Shown here: positions 1-8,025 of the stretch, piece after piece | How the letters are laid out: each line of letters opens with the position of its first letter | How positions within the stretch are numbered: the first letter of the stretch is position 1 | NCBI GenBank assembly: GCA_007123395.1 | Contig: SKLD01000012.1 | Span: forward strand, 1-23,843 | Origin: Opitutales bacterium | GTDB lineage: Bacteria > Verrucomicrobiota > Verrucomicrobiia > Opitutales > Oceanipulchritudinaceae | Direction: 5' to 3' | Length of the DNA: 23,843 nt | The notes under the pieces: generated by a model | Told to the model about the DNA's origin: nothing | Databases searched by the model: none | The model's input: only the letters and a program-made list of their open reading frames with translations | Translations under genes and position numbers: made by a program

Positions 1-92
1 GAAACGGTGTATACGGTGTTGCCGAGGTTCCGCAACTGAATGGCGGCAACCTCGCTCAGCGCCTCTTCGTCTTCAATCAATAAAATTTTCAC
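1..92 (-). CDS. Response regulator, N-terminal fragment (cut by window edge)
   Basis: The reverse strand reads V/M-K-I-L-L-I-E-D-E-E-A-L-S-E-V-A-A-I-Q-L from a GTG at 92-90, then runs off the window after 30 codons. A hydrophobic beta-1 strand (KILLI) followed at once by an acidic cluster (E-D-E-E) and an amphipathic helix is the classic start of a CheY-like receiver domain; the acidic pair would bind the Mg2+ needed for phosphorylation. The phospho-acceptor Asp and any output domain lie outside, so the target pathway cannot be told. A GGAG lies about 14 bases before the GTG, rather far. The gene follows the permease operon in the same direction after 106 bases, so co-transcription is possible but unproven. 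Confidence 0.75.
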   Translation of the reverse strand, partial: MKILLIEDEEALSEVAAIQLRNLGNTVYTV

Positions 93-198
93 ACCGGTAA
101 TCTAATCTCCGGCGGCAACTCACTCAACCGCACGGCGTCGACTCATCAGCATGCAAAATCCAAACGCTTTTGAAAGAAAATTCCTCCCCCCCGCGGCC

Positions 199-1371
199 TC
201 AGCGAGAGGCGTAGGGGTCGGCGGCGTCGCGCAGGCCGTCGCCCAGGAAATTGAAGGCGAGGACCGTGAGGACAATGAAGATGACCGGCATGAGGAGCCA
301 CGGATAGTTCGCCACGACGTCGATGTTCATGCAGTCCTGGAGCATGACGCCCCAGCTCACGACGGGCGGGCGCAGGCCGATGCCGAGGAAGCTGAGCGCC
401 GTCTCTCCGAGGATCATGGCGGGAACGCTGAGGGTGAGCGTGACGATGATGTGGCTCGTGAAGCCGGGCACGAGGTGCTTGAAGATGATCCGCCCGTGGC
501 TCGCCCCGAGGAGGCGCGCGGCCACGGCGTAATCCTCCTCGCGCAGGGAGAGGATTTTGCCGCGCACGACGCGGGCCAGCCCCGTCCAGCCGAAGAGGCT
601 GAGCACCACTGTAATGGCGAAGTAGACGGTAAGCGGCGACCACGTCGGCGGCATGATGGCGGCGAGGGCCATCCAGAGCGGCAGTGAGGGGAAGGAGTTG
701 AGCACCTCGATGGAGCGCTGAATGAAATTGTCGATACCCCCGCCGTAGTATCCGGAAACCCCGCCAATGAAGATGCCGAGAACAAAGGAAATAACGATGG
801 AAATGAGCCCGATGGAGAGACTCACCTGCGAGGCGTAGAGTATCCGGCTGAAAATACAGTGTCCGAACCGGTCCGCCCCGAGAAGGAAGAAGACCGGCTC
901 AGCGAAGTCGCCCTCGTAGCCCCGCGCTTCGAAGCGGGTCTGGTTCACGCCGAAGAAGTGGACGTCGGTGCGGAAAAGGCCGAGAAAACTGTAGTCGTCG
1001 CCGCGCACAAAGAAGCCGAGCGGGACGACGCGGTCGCGGTTTTCCACGTAGTAGGTCTTGAGGTTGAGCGGGTCGGTATGGCGGTCCATCCCGTAGACAT
1101 GAAGACCGTCCGACAGGCTCACGCGCGGAAGCATGGGCGGCGCGTAGGTGTAGTCGAAGTTCTTCGAGTTGCGCTCGTAGGGGGCGAGAAACGGAGCGAA
1201 GAGCGCGACGGCATAGAGAATGCCGAGAAAGAAGAGCGACCACACCGCGAGATGGTGCCGCGAGAACCGCAACCGGATGAGCTGCCACTGCGAGAGCGTG
1301 GCGGTGTCGAGCTTGTGCGGGGCGTCGGGTGCCGGCGGTGCCGGATTGGCGGGTGCGGCGGTGCGGCTCAT
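199..1371 (-). CDS. ABC transporter permease, OppC/DppC family (peptide/nickel type)
   Basis: This 390-residue inner-membrane protein is one of the two permeases of a family 5 (oligopeptide/dipeptide/oligosaccharide) ABC importer. TM1 is at about 42-63. The family signature after the first periplasmic loop is at 164-188 (LGADRFGHCIFSRILYA, usually LGTDxxGRD-type). The EAA loop that contacts the ATPase is at about 278-302 (EEDYAVAARLLGA). The C-terminus FLGDGLRDAADPYAS is typical. The region between TM1 and the signature (about 66-160) is roughly 100 residues longer than in E. coli DppC, which suggests an extra extracytoplasmic domain. The start is set by a 4-base ATGA overlap with the upstream fusion gene, implying translational coupling; a longer frame to 1410 exists but is unlikely. 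Family assignment is firm; the substrate is unknown. Confidence 0.92.
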   Translation of the reverse strand: MSRTAAPANPAPPAPDAPHKLDTATLSQWQLIRLRFSRHHLAVWSLFFLGILYAVALFAPFLAPYERNSKNFDYTYAPPMLPRVSLSDGLHVYGMDRHTDPLNLKTYYVENRDRVVPLGFFVRGDDYSFLGLFRTDVHFFGVNQTRFEARGYEGDFAEPVFFLLGADRFGHCIFSRILYASQVSLSIGLISIVISFVLGIFIGGVSGYYGGGIDNFIQRSIEVLNSFPSLPLWMALAAIMPPTWSPLTVYFAITVVLSLFGWTGLARVVRGKILSLREEDYAVAARLLGASHGRIIFKHLVPGFTSHIIVTLTLSVPAMILGETALSFLGIGLRPPVVSWGVMLQDCMNIDVVANYPWLLMPVIFIVLTVLAFNFLGDGLRDAADPYASR

Positions 1372-4300
1372 TTCGACCCCCCTTCCATGCGCACGCGCGG
1401 GTCGAGCCACATGAGGAGCAGGTCGCTCACGAGCGTGCCCAGCACCCCGAGGAGCGAAAAGATCATGAGCAGCGACGCCGCCATATACATGTCCTGCGAC
1501 ATGAGCGAAGAGAGCAACAACGGCCCCACCGTGGGCAGGCTGAGAATGATGGCGACGATGGCCGACCCGGAAAGAAGCATCGGAAAGATGCCGCCGATCC
1601 CCGAGACAAACGGATTGAGGGCGAGGCGCACGGGATACTTCATGAGCAGCCGGAAGGGCCGCACGCCCTTCGCCCGCGCCGTCACGACGTAGGGCTTTTT
1701 CAGCTCGTCAAGCAGGTTGGCGCGCATGACACGGATCATGCCCGCCGTCCCCGCCGTGCCGACGACGATCACCGGAATCCAGATGTGCTTGAGCAGGTCG
1801 ACGACCTTGCCCCATGTCCAGTCGGGCTGCGCCGCGTATTCCGGCGAGAAGAGCCCCGAAACATTCACCCCGAGCATCTGCGAGCTGACGTACATGAGGA
1901 TGAGGGCAAGAAGGAAGTTGGGGATGCACATGCCGATGAAACCGAGAAACGTCGCCACGTAGTCGCCCACCGAATACTGCCGCACCGCCGAGTAAATCCC
2001 GATCGGAAAGGCCACCAACCATGTGAAGAGGATGGTTCCCAAGGAAATGAACACCGTGAGCATGACGCGGTCGCCGACGATGTCATTGACCGCGCCGCCT
2101 GTCTCCATCGACCGCCCGAGGAAGCCCTGGAGGAGGCCGAGGTCTTCCCGCTCGAAAGTCACAAACCACGGAATGCCGAGCCAGCGCACATACTTCTCGA
2201 TCATGCCGGCGTCGTAGTGGAAAAGGTCCTTCATCTCCTCCATGCGTTCTTCCGCCGCGCCCCCGCCCTGCTCTTCCAGTTGCGCGAGGTAGGTCGTAAG
2301 GAAATCGCCCGGCGGCAACTGGATGATGATGAAGGAGACGACGGAGATGACAAAGAGCGTCGGCACGAGAATGACGAGCCGCCGCCCCACGTACGGATGC
2401 CGGAAACCCACCATGATCAAGCCAGCCGCCGCGATGGCGAGGAGGAGGCGCTGGATCACCTTGCCGATGTCCACCGTGTCCATCACCCGCGCATAGCGCG
2501 GAGCCACGGGATTGAGGATGAGGCTCTTCACCTGCTCGCGCGCGCCCGGCGCGTCAAACGGGTCGATCCACGAGTACGTCTCCTGAAAAGTGTTGCCCGG
2601 CGTGAAGAAATCCCAGCTATGCACGGCGTTGCGCGGCACGTTCATGATGCCCTCGTCCGTCACGACAAGGCGCGGCGGCGAACTGGCCACGCTGATCGTC
2701 CAGAGGTTGTCTGCTGCGATGTCCATGACCTTGCTGAAGATTTCCACCTGTTCTTCCAGCGTGGTGGCGCCGAGGGCCTTGTCATACAGCTCCATGGACC
2801 GGCGTATCGGGCTGCCCAGGGGCGGTTCCTCGGCGCCGGGCTCCTCCGCCGCCGGGTCGCCGTGCAGGCCGCCGCGGCGGAACCAGAAAGCGTAGGCCCG
2901 CGCCCAGTCCGAATACGGATTGCTCGGCACGAGCATACGCGGCTCGAGAAGCGGCATATACTCGCCGTTGCTTCCCCAAACACTGAGGTCGTGCTGCAGC
3001 GCCTCGACCTCCGTGCGGAAGAGGCCGAGGGACCGTTCCCGCGCTGTCACGCGCAGACCCACGTCGGCCCAGTTTTCGACAAGCGCTTGGCCGGGGCCGC
3101 CGCCGATGGCACCGGAGATATTGAGGAAGAGTTGGAGGCGGGTGCCATCGGGAAACGCGCGGTAGCCCTCGCGGTCGCGCTGTGCGAGGCCGATGGAATC
3201 GAGGAGTTCGCCCGCGCGCTCCGGGTCGAACTCCGTGAACGCATGGTAGAGGCGCTCATGGAAAAAAGGGCTCTCCGGCGGGGGCGCGGCCTGGGCCGGC
3301 TCGGCGAGGCCCATGTACTCCGTCTGGATGATGTTCGCCCGGTTGATCGCAAGCGAGAGGGCCTGCCGGAACTCCTTTTGGTTAAAGAGCCAGCGCTTGT
3401 TCTCGGAGGCGGGGTCGCGCGGATCCGGCCGTCGGTTGAGATTCGGCTGAATAACGAAGGGCGAACGGTCACCCGCCATCCAGTGGAACATCTTGTAGTT
3501 GTTGCGCTCCATGTTGTCGACGAGGAGCGTGTATTGATTGATATGCACGCCGCTCGGCTGGAGCACGACCTCGCCGTTCGAGGCCGCCACGCTGATCATC
3601 TCGGGCGAGCGCAGGTCAAAGAGCAGGCGGTCGAAATAGGGCAATTGGTTGCCCTCCGTGTCGACGGCAAAGAAGAAAGGATTGCGCACAAAGGTATACG
3701 GCGGGTTGCCGCGCGGCCCGCGCTCGATCCACGGCCACAGCCGCGGGCGCCGGTAATCTCCGGACCCCCAGTAATAGGTGCGGTAGACGGCGCGCGCGGA
3801 GGGAAGGTTGCGCTCGCGGCGCAGACGCTCAATGGCCTCCGGGTCAGCGAGGTCGGGGTGGAACTCGCGCAGGTAGTGCGCCGGAAACTCAACGACCCAC
3901 AGTCCCGGATACGAGGCCATGCGCTCGATGAAGAGGCCATTGGGCTCGGGAAAACGGAAGAGCACCGTGTAGTCGTCGATCTTTTCCACCGTGCCGCGTT
4001 GACCGCGGAAGCGCAGGATTTCGTCCGACTCCGGAAAAATCTTTTCCTCCGCCTGCGCCTCCATCTCATACCAGAACATGATGTCGTCGGCTGTGAACGG
4101 ATGCCCGTCGGACCAACGCACGCCCCGGCGGAGGTGAAAAGTGAATTCGCGCCGGTCCTCCGAAACCTCGTAGTCCCGCGCCAGATGGGGTACGATGGGA
4201 TAGCCGTAGTGCGTCCAGCGCACGAGATTCGGGTAAGACAAGCGGTGTGGCAAAACCTGCGAAATCTGCCCCGGCGACGAAATGAGGTAGGTCCATGTGC

Positions 4301-4676
4301 CGCCGTAGTTGCCGATGCCGTCCACCCCTTCGAGGACAACCGGTTCCGGCCCCACCCGCTCATGCACCGGCGGCAGGTGTCCTTCCTCCACCAACTCGGC
4401 CAGAACGGGTGCCTCGCCGCGCGGAAACCATGACGCATGTTCTCCCTCGGTGTAATCCACCCACTGAAATACTGACGGCGGGTCTTCCGGGTCGAACCGC
4501 TCGTCGCGCGCCGCCTCCGCCCGCGCCACGGCATCCGGATCATACTCGTGCGGGCTGTCCGGCACGGCGGGCCGGAAAAGCCATGCCCATACGAGGATGA
4601 ACAAGAAAAAGACCGTCGTGACGGCTGCCGCCTTCACCGCGAGGTGCCCGGCATACTTGAAGATACGGGGATTCAT
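1368..4676 (-). CDS. Fused solute-binding protein and OppB-type permease of a peptide-class ABC importer
   Basis: One uninterrupted frame encodes two normally separate subunits. Numbered from the ATG at 4703, an N-terminal membrane anchor lies at about 24-43. Then comes a family 5 extracellular solute-binding domain (SBP_bac_5) at about 130-715, with hallmark segments such as FTFHLRRGVRWSDGHPFTADD at 187-207 and FRQALSLAINRANII at 445-459. A second membrane helix is at about 750-767, followed by an OppB-type permease at about 770-1111: TM1 774-797, EAA-type loop near 993-1029, C-terminus LLLMWLDPRVR. The topology works: anchor in-to-out, binding domain outside, helix back in, permease N-terminus inside. 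I chose the ATG at 4676 (MNPRIFKY) as the more natural start; 4703 is the alternative and neither has a strong ribosome site. It overlaps the oppC-like gene by 4 bases. No ATPase gene is adjacent. The substrate is unknown. Confidence 0.9.
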   Translation of the reverse strand: MNPRIFKYAGHLAVKAAAVTTVFFLFILVWAWLFRPAVPDSPHEYDPDAVARAEAARDERFDPEDPPSVFQWVDYTEGEHASWFPRGEAPVLAELVEEGHLPPVHERVGPEPVVLEGVDGIGNYGGTWTYLISSPGQISQVLPHRLSYPNLVRWTHYGYPIVPHLARDYEVSEDRREFTFHLRRGVRWSDGHPFTADDIMFWYEMEAQAEEKIFPESDEILRFRGQRGTVEKIDDYTVLFRFPEPNGLFIERMASYPGLWVVEFPAHYLREFHPDLADPEAIERLRRERNLPSARAVYRTYYWGSGDYRRPRLWPWIERGPRGNPPYTFVRNPFFFAVDTEGNQLPYFDRLLFDLRSPEMISVAASNGEVVLQPSGVHINQYTLLVDNMERNNYKMFHWMAGDRSPFVIQPNLNRRPDPRDPASENKRWLFNQKEFRQALSLAINRANIIQTEYMGLAEPAQAAPPPESPFFHERLYHAFTEFDPERAGELLDSIGLAQRDREGYRAFPDGTRLQLFLNISGAIGGGPGQALVENWADVGLRVTARERSLGLFRTEVEALQHDLSVWGSNGEYMPLLEPRMLVPSNPYSDWARAYAFWFRRGGLHGDPAAEEPGAEEPPLGSPIRRSMELYDKALGATTLEEQVEIFSKVMDIAADNLWTISVASSPPRLVVTDEGIMNVPRNAVHSWDFFTPGNTFQETYSWIDPFDAPGAREQVKSLILNPVAPRYARVMDTVDIGKVIQRLLLAIAAAGLIMVGFRHPYVGRRLVILVPTLFVISVVSFIIIQLPPGDFLTTYLAQLEEQGGGAAEERMEEMKDLFHYDAGMIEKYVRWLGIPWFVTFEREDLGLLQGFLGRSMETGGAVNDIVGDRVMLTVFISLGTILFTWLVAFPIGIYSAVRQYSVGDYVATFLGFIGMCIPNFLLALILMYVSSQMLGVNVSGLFSPEYAAQPDWTWGKVVDLLKHIWIPVIVVGTAGTAGMIRVMRANLLDELKKPYVVTARAKGVRPFRLLMKYPVRLALNPFVSGIGGIFPMLLSGSAIVAIILSLPTVGPLLLSSLMSQDMYMAASLLMIFSLLGVLGTLVSDLLLMWLDPRVRMEGGSK

Positions 4677-4738
4677 TGAAACGGGGAAGTCTCCAGTCAG
4701 CATCTTGGCCTACCGCCTGCGCAACCAAAAACGCTATC

Positions 4739-4752
4739 CGCGAAATATCGCG
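4739..4752. promoter_or_regulatory. Short inverted repeat, possible operator
   Basis: CGCGA-aata-TCGCG is a perfect 5-base inverted repeat with a 4-base AT centre. It lies 36 bases upstream of the farther (4703) and 63 bases upstream of the nearer (4676) candidate start of the binding-protein/permease fusion. That position and the AT-rich centre fit a repressor site, but it is short and could be chance in GC-rich DNA. Confidence 0.25.
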
Positions 4753-4840
4753 CACCGCACGCGCTGACCCAAAACGAGGATCGCGCCACGCCGCGCCACC
4801 GGCACACCACCGCAAGCGGGCGGCCATCACGGCCCCAGCG

Positions 4841-4919
4841 CCTCTCCCTCTTCCTCTCCCTCTCCCTCTCCCTCTTCCTCTTCCTCTTCCTCTCCCTCTT
4901 CCTCTTCCTCTCCCTCTTC
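4841..4919. repeat. Hexanucleotide polypyrimidine tandem repeat, 13 units of CCTCT(C/T)
   Basis: Thirteen consecutive hexamers read CCTCTC or CCTCTT without a break in the six-base period; only the sixth position varies (C, T, C, C, C, T, T, T, C, T, T, C, T). The plus strand is entirely pyrimidine and the other strand entirely purine, which can form triplex (H-DNA) structures and slip during replication. A six-base unit would keep any reading frame in phase. It lies 165 bases upstream of the ABC operon start and about 170 bases upstream of the BamE-like gene. Confidence 0.95.
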
Positions 4920-4946
4920 CCCGCTCAGTTCCCCCGCTCAGGCGGG
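4919..4946. repeat. 10-base direct repeat overlapping a small hairpin
   Basis: CCCCGCTCAG occurs at 4919-4928 and again at 4932-4941, a 13-base offset. The second copy also forms a hairpin CCCGC-TCAG-GCGGG (4933-4946). It directly adjoins the end of the hexamer tract, so it may be part of the same unstable repeat region. No T-run follows, so it is not an intrinsic terminator. Confidence 0.5.
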
Positions 4947-5086
4947 ACAGTCCGAGGACGGCGCTGCCGTTGGTCCTTGCCCACCGCCTCGCCGAAACTC
5001 ACCCGGACGACCGAATGCTTCACCGAGCAGTTCCAATAGACGGACGGGCTTGCCATTGCGCCGGAGCGGTGGGAAACTGTTATCCG

Positions 5087-5842
5087 ATGTTTTCGGTCGT
5101 TCGCACTCTGGCGATTTTCGCTGTTGCCGCCGGGTTCTTTCCCGGTGTTGCAACAGCCGTTTTGCCGGAGCAAGGCGACTCCCGCGGCGAGGTCATCCGC
5201 CTGCTCGGTACACCGGACGGTATCGCATGGATGGGCGACCGGGAAATCTATCAATACGCGCGCGGGAGAGTCATCTTGAGCGGGGGCGTTGTTCAGGCTG
5301 TGGATATGCTGACAAACGAGGTCTTCCAAGCGCAAGAGGCACGCGCGGCCCGCCGGGCGGAAGAGGCCGCCAAACTTGCCGCGCAGCGAAGGAAAGAAGG
5401 CGAAGCCCGGCGCCTCGCCACTCTTGCCGATCCCGATTTCCGGCGGCTACCGGCGGCTGACCAGCTTCGATTCTGGCGGCGCTTCGCGGCGGATTATCCC
5501 GAAGTCTCCGTCGCCCACTCCATCTTCTTGCTTACTCGCGAGATGGAGCGGGAGCAGGGTAAAGCAACACCCCCGTATCGCGCCATGCGGCTCGAAACCT
5601 GGTCGGGGCCTGCGGCCATACGCAAAACGGGCCCCGTCTACGGGATTTCATACCCCACCTTCTATCCCCATGGGTGCAGGCCCCGCTACAAGGCTCCCGT
5701 TCGCCGCGGCCCTTCCGTCGCACCAGAGCCCGATGACTCCCTGCGCGCCCGGATCTTCCGTGATTTCGAGGCAAACCGCCGGACCGTCTACACCCGCATC
5801 GACACGGCTCCGGCGCGCCGCACGGCCCTCGGCGGGGACTGA
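5087..5842 (+). CDS. Secreted BamE/SmpA-like domain protein with coiled coil
   Basis: This 251-residue protein begins with a signal peptide (MFSVVRTLAIFAVAAGFFPGV, likely cut after ATA at about 24). No lipobox cysteine is seen, so it is probably periplasmic or envelope-exposed rather than a lipoprotein. Residues 30-75 (RGEVIRLLGTPDGI ... EIYQYARGRVILSGGVV) follow the small beta fold of BamE/SmpA/OmlA, where 'xVxxLLGxPxG ... Y.Y..G.V.f..g.V' is the recurrent pattern. Residues 80-112 are an Ala/Glu/Arg-rich helix, probably coiled coil. The remainder is basic, and I do not recognise it. True BamE is shorter and lipid-anchored, so a role in outer-membrane protein assembly is only a guess. The start at 5087 is chosen because the signal peptide begins there; the frame is open further upstream through the hexamer repeat. 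Confidence 0.7.
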   Translation: MFSVVRTLAIFAVAAGFFPGVATAVLPEQGDSRGEVIRLLGTPDGIAWMGDREIYQYARGRVILSGGVVQAVDMLTNEVFQAQEARAARRAEEAAKLAAQRRKEGEARRLATLADPDFRRLPAADQLRFWRRFAADYPEVSVAHSIFLLTREMEREQGKATPPYRAMRLETWSGPAAIRKTGPVYGISYPTFYPHGCRPRYKAPVRRGPSVAPEPDDSLRARIFRDFEANRRTVYTRIDTAPARRTALGGD

Positions 5843-5967
5843 GGCGGCGGCTTCAGGTTCCGCCTCTCCCATTTACTGTTAAAATAAAATATTACTTCCG
5901 CACCGGTCCGTGCCCGGTTTATCATGGGGTATGCTAAGATTATGCCCCGAACTGGCAGTCGGGCGAG

Positions 5968-7998
5968 TTGCTCAAATACACGCTCCTTCGCCCGCCGGAA
6001 GACGTCGAACCGCCGGAAGCCGGTTGGCCGCTCGTGGTGATCAATCCGGGCTCGGGTGGCGTCGGATCGAGCGGGGGCACCTCGCCCCGGTGGAGTTCGC
6101 CCTACTACCGCGAGCACTACCCGGCATACGTCCTCCTCTTCCATCCACAGGAGCGGACGATGGATTACCTGACGGACGCGGTTTTCACCCTCCCCGCGTT
6201 CAACGCGCAATTCGATCTCCTTGACCACCTGCTTGCGGATCCCGGCTACAACATCGACCCCCGCCGGATATATGTGGGCGGCTTTTCCATGGGAGGATCG
6301 ACGACGTGGCTCATGCTCCTCAAGCGACCGCACTTTTTTGCCGCCGGATTTCCCATCTCCTCGAGGCCGATCGGACGGCCGGAGGAGGCTGTTCGCCTCG
6401 CGCACCAACCGATATGGATGACGACAGGCCACGACGACGGCGGTGCGGGCTCTTCGTTTTATCTGCGCGCCTATCAACTCCTGCAAGCGGCCGGCGCGGA
6501 AAAAGTGCGCTTCTGGGAGGTCCAGTTCACAGGGCACAGCGGAGCGGCGGAGCGTCTCTACCATCTCCCCGAATGGCTCTTCCAGCAGCAACTCCCGGAG
6601 GGCGAAGCACCGGTCCCGGCGGCGGAGATCACAAGAGTGGACGGACTCACCCTGCAATTCGATGCTTCCGCCTCCTCCGATCCCGACGGCGGCGCCCTGA
6701 CCCATGAATGGGATTTCGGTGACGGGCAAACCGCCTCCTCCGCCCTCGCGGAGCATACGTATGCCGGTCCGGGCAGCTACATGGCGCGTTTGCGCGTGCG
6801 CGACGCCGCCAACCGGACTTCTGACCGCTACATGGCCGTGATTGTGACGGAAGACTCGCTCGTCATCAACGAACCGATGCGCGGGGGCGATTTCAACATC
6901 GAAACCCCGTTCAATACGCCCTATGCCTTCAGGCTTGCCGATTTCGAGTCCGTCGCGAGCGACCCGGAAGGTGATCCCCTCGTCGCCGTCCGTATCGATA
7001 CCCTGCCCTTCAAGGGCATCTTGTTGCTTGATGATGTGGAGTTGTCGGAAGGCGACGAAGTCGCTGCCGACGACCTCGGCTCGCTTATCTACCTGCCCTC
7101 GGGCAACCGCGGCATGGACCGCTTCGAATACTCCGTCTTCGACGGGTATTCATGGTCTCCCTACGGCAACGACCTACACTTCACTTTTCCGCTCACCCGC
7201 GGCGAAATCGACAGCGGTCTTTACGACGACCTCACATGGTCCGGCGTGCGCGCTGCCACCGTCGGCATCTTCATCGGAGACCCGCCGCCCAGTGCCCTTT
7301 TCGCGAACCTGTGGTCGGCCTCCAGCGCCACAATGGAAACTTCCTCGATCACCGTCGGCGCGCAATATTTTGTCGATGATGAAGGACCCGTGATCACCGA
7401 GTTGCCCGATTACCTCGATGGTGCGGAGAACATCCGCACGACCTCCACGCGGACCTCCACCGGCGGTGTACAGGACAACCAGCAGTCCGGCACGGGCACG
7501 TGGATCCGTTTCGAGGTGACACGCGATGCGACCATCTACGTGGCTTACGACGGGCGTAACACAGCGGTTCCCGCGTGGCTCGACGACTGGGAATTCGTCA
7601 GCGGCGACGAGGTGAAGTCGTGGATCTACTACGATCTTTTCAAGAAGGAGTTCTCCGCCGGCAGTATCGTCGAACTCGGCACCAACCGCGCGCCGCCCGG
7701 CGACGGGCCCAACGGCTACTTCGTCATGGGTGTCGGCGAGGGCGAACCGCCCGGACCACCCCCCGCCGCCCGCCCGGTCCTCCGTGTCGCGCGCGAGGCC
7801 GACGGAACCCTCCGGCTGCGCTGGCAGGGCAACCCGCAAAGCCGCTACACCGTTCGCGGCGGCAAAGACTTCGCCAATGTCCCCGAATGGATTCCCGTGG
7901 ACAACCAAGCCGGTGAAGACGGCGAAATGGAAACCGTCGTCGAAATCCCGGACGGTGAAACGCAGTGGTTCTGGATTATTGAAACACGTCCGCTCTAA
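5968..7998 (+). CDS. Alpha/beta-hydrolase esterase with PKD and carbohydrate-binding-like modules, 5' truncated
   Basis: The 676 residues from a TTG contain an esterase/PHB-depolymerase-like alpha/beta hydrolase at about 1-208. The nucleophile is S107 in GGFSMGG, the likely acid D156 or D157 in TTGHDDGG, and the base H190 in FTGHSG. A PKD domain follows at about 224-294 (DASASSDPDGG, WDFGDG). Next is a cadherin-like beta domain at about 318-400 (SDPEGDPL, DRFEYSVFDG), then a module at about 415-590 with the pattern 'TWIRFEV..DATIYVAYDGR..VPAWLDDWE' known from polysaccharide lyases, and a short C-terminal beta domain (600-676). Such enzymes are secreted and deacetylate or de-esterify polysaccharides. 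No signal peptide is present. Protein-like sequence (NWQSGE) continues upstream of the TTG until an in-frame TAA at 5935. The native 5' end therefore seems lost, and the gene may be inactive or its product mislocalised. It converges with the icd gene, 27 bases apart. Confidence 0.8.
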   Translation: MLKYTLLRPPEDVEPPEAGWPLVVINPGSGGVGSSGGTSPRWSSPYYREHYPAYVLLFHPQERTMDYLTDAVFTLPAFNAQFDLLDHLLADPGYNIDPRRIYVGGFSMGGSTTWLMLLKRPHFFAAGFPISSRPIGRPEEAVRLAHQPIWMTTGHDDGGAGSSFYLRAYQLLQAAGAEKVRFWEVQFTGHSGAAERLYHLPEWLFQQQLPEGEAPVPAAEITRVDGLTLQFDASASSDPDGGALTHEWDFGDGQTASSALAEHTYAGPGSYMARLRVRDAANRTSDRYMAVIVTEDSLVINEPMRGGDFNIETPFNTPYAFRLADFESVASDPEGDPLVAVRIDTLPFKGILLLDDVELSEGDEVAADDLGSLIYLPSGNRGMDRFEYSVFDGYSWSPYGNDLHFTFPLTRGEIDSGLYDDLTWSGVRAATVGIFIGDPPPSALFANLWSASSATMETSSITVGAQYFVDDEGPVITELPDYLDGAENIRTTSTRTSTGGVQDNQQSGTGTWIRFEVTRDATIYVAYDGRNTAVPAWLDDWEFVSGDEVKSWIYYDLFKKEFSAGSIVELGTNRAPPGDGPNGYFVMGVGEGEPPGPPPAARPVLRVAREADGTLRLRWQGNPQSRYTVRGGKDFANVPEWIPVDNQAGEDGEMETVVEIPDGETQWFWIIETRPL

Positions 7999-8025
7999 TT
8001 CCGCCGCAAGGCTCTTTTCGCCGGA

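Larger units (their letters stand above)
4704..5086. other. Divergent intergenic region (383 bp)
   Basis: This stretch separates the minus-strand ABC importer operon from the plus-strand BamE-like gene and must hold both promoters. It contains a 14-base inverted repeat (4739-4752), a long polypyrimidine hexamer tract (4841-4919), and a short hairpin with a 10-base direct repeat at the tract's edge (4919-4946). An open frame runs through all of it on the plus strand into the downstream gene, but it would encode a Pro-Leu repeat followed by an internal signal peptide, so I do not regard it as coding. I see no convincing -35/-10 pair. Confidence 0.6.

Noticed and set aside
1329..4433. Open frame of over 1000 codons on the plus strand, antisense to the binding-protein/permease fusion
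   Set aside because: It lies codon-for-codon opposite a clear transporter gene, is rich in Arg/His/Asp/Glu as expected for a GC-rich shadow frame, and shows no domain.
4676..5086. N-terminal extension of the BamE-like protein through the hexamer tract (a Pro-Leu repeat)
   Set aside because: It would place a good signal peptide in the middle of the protein; the Pro-Leu run is simply the hexamer translated, and the preceding part has no protein character.
4925..5335. Minus-strand frame whose end (VYWNCSVKHSVVRVSFGEAV) looks somewhat protein-like, as a possible gene relic before the importer operon
   Set aside because: Most of it is antisense to the BamE-like gene, and I could not match the tail to any family; left unassigned.
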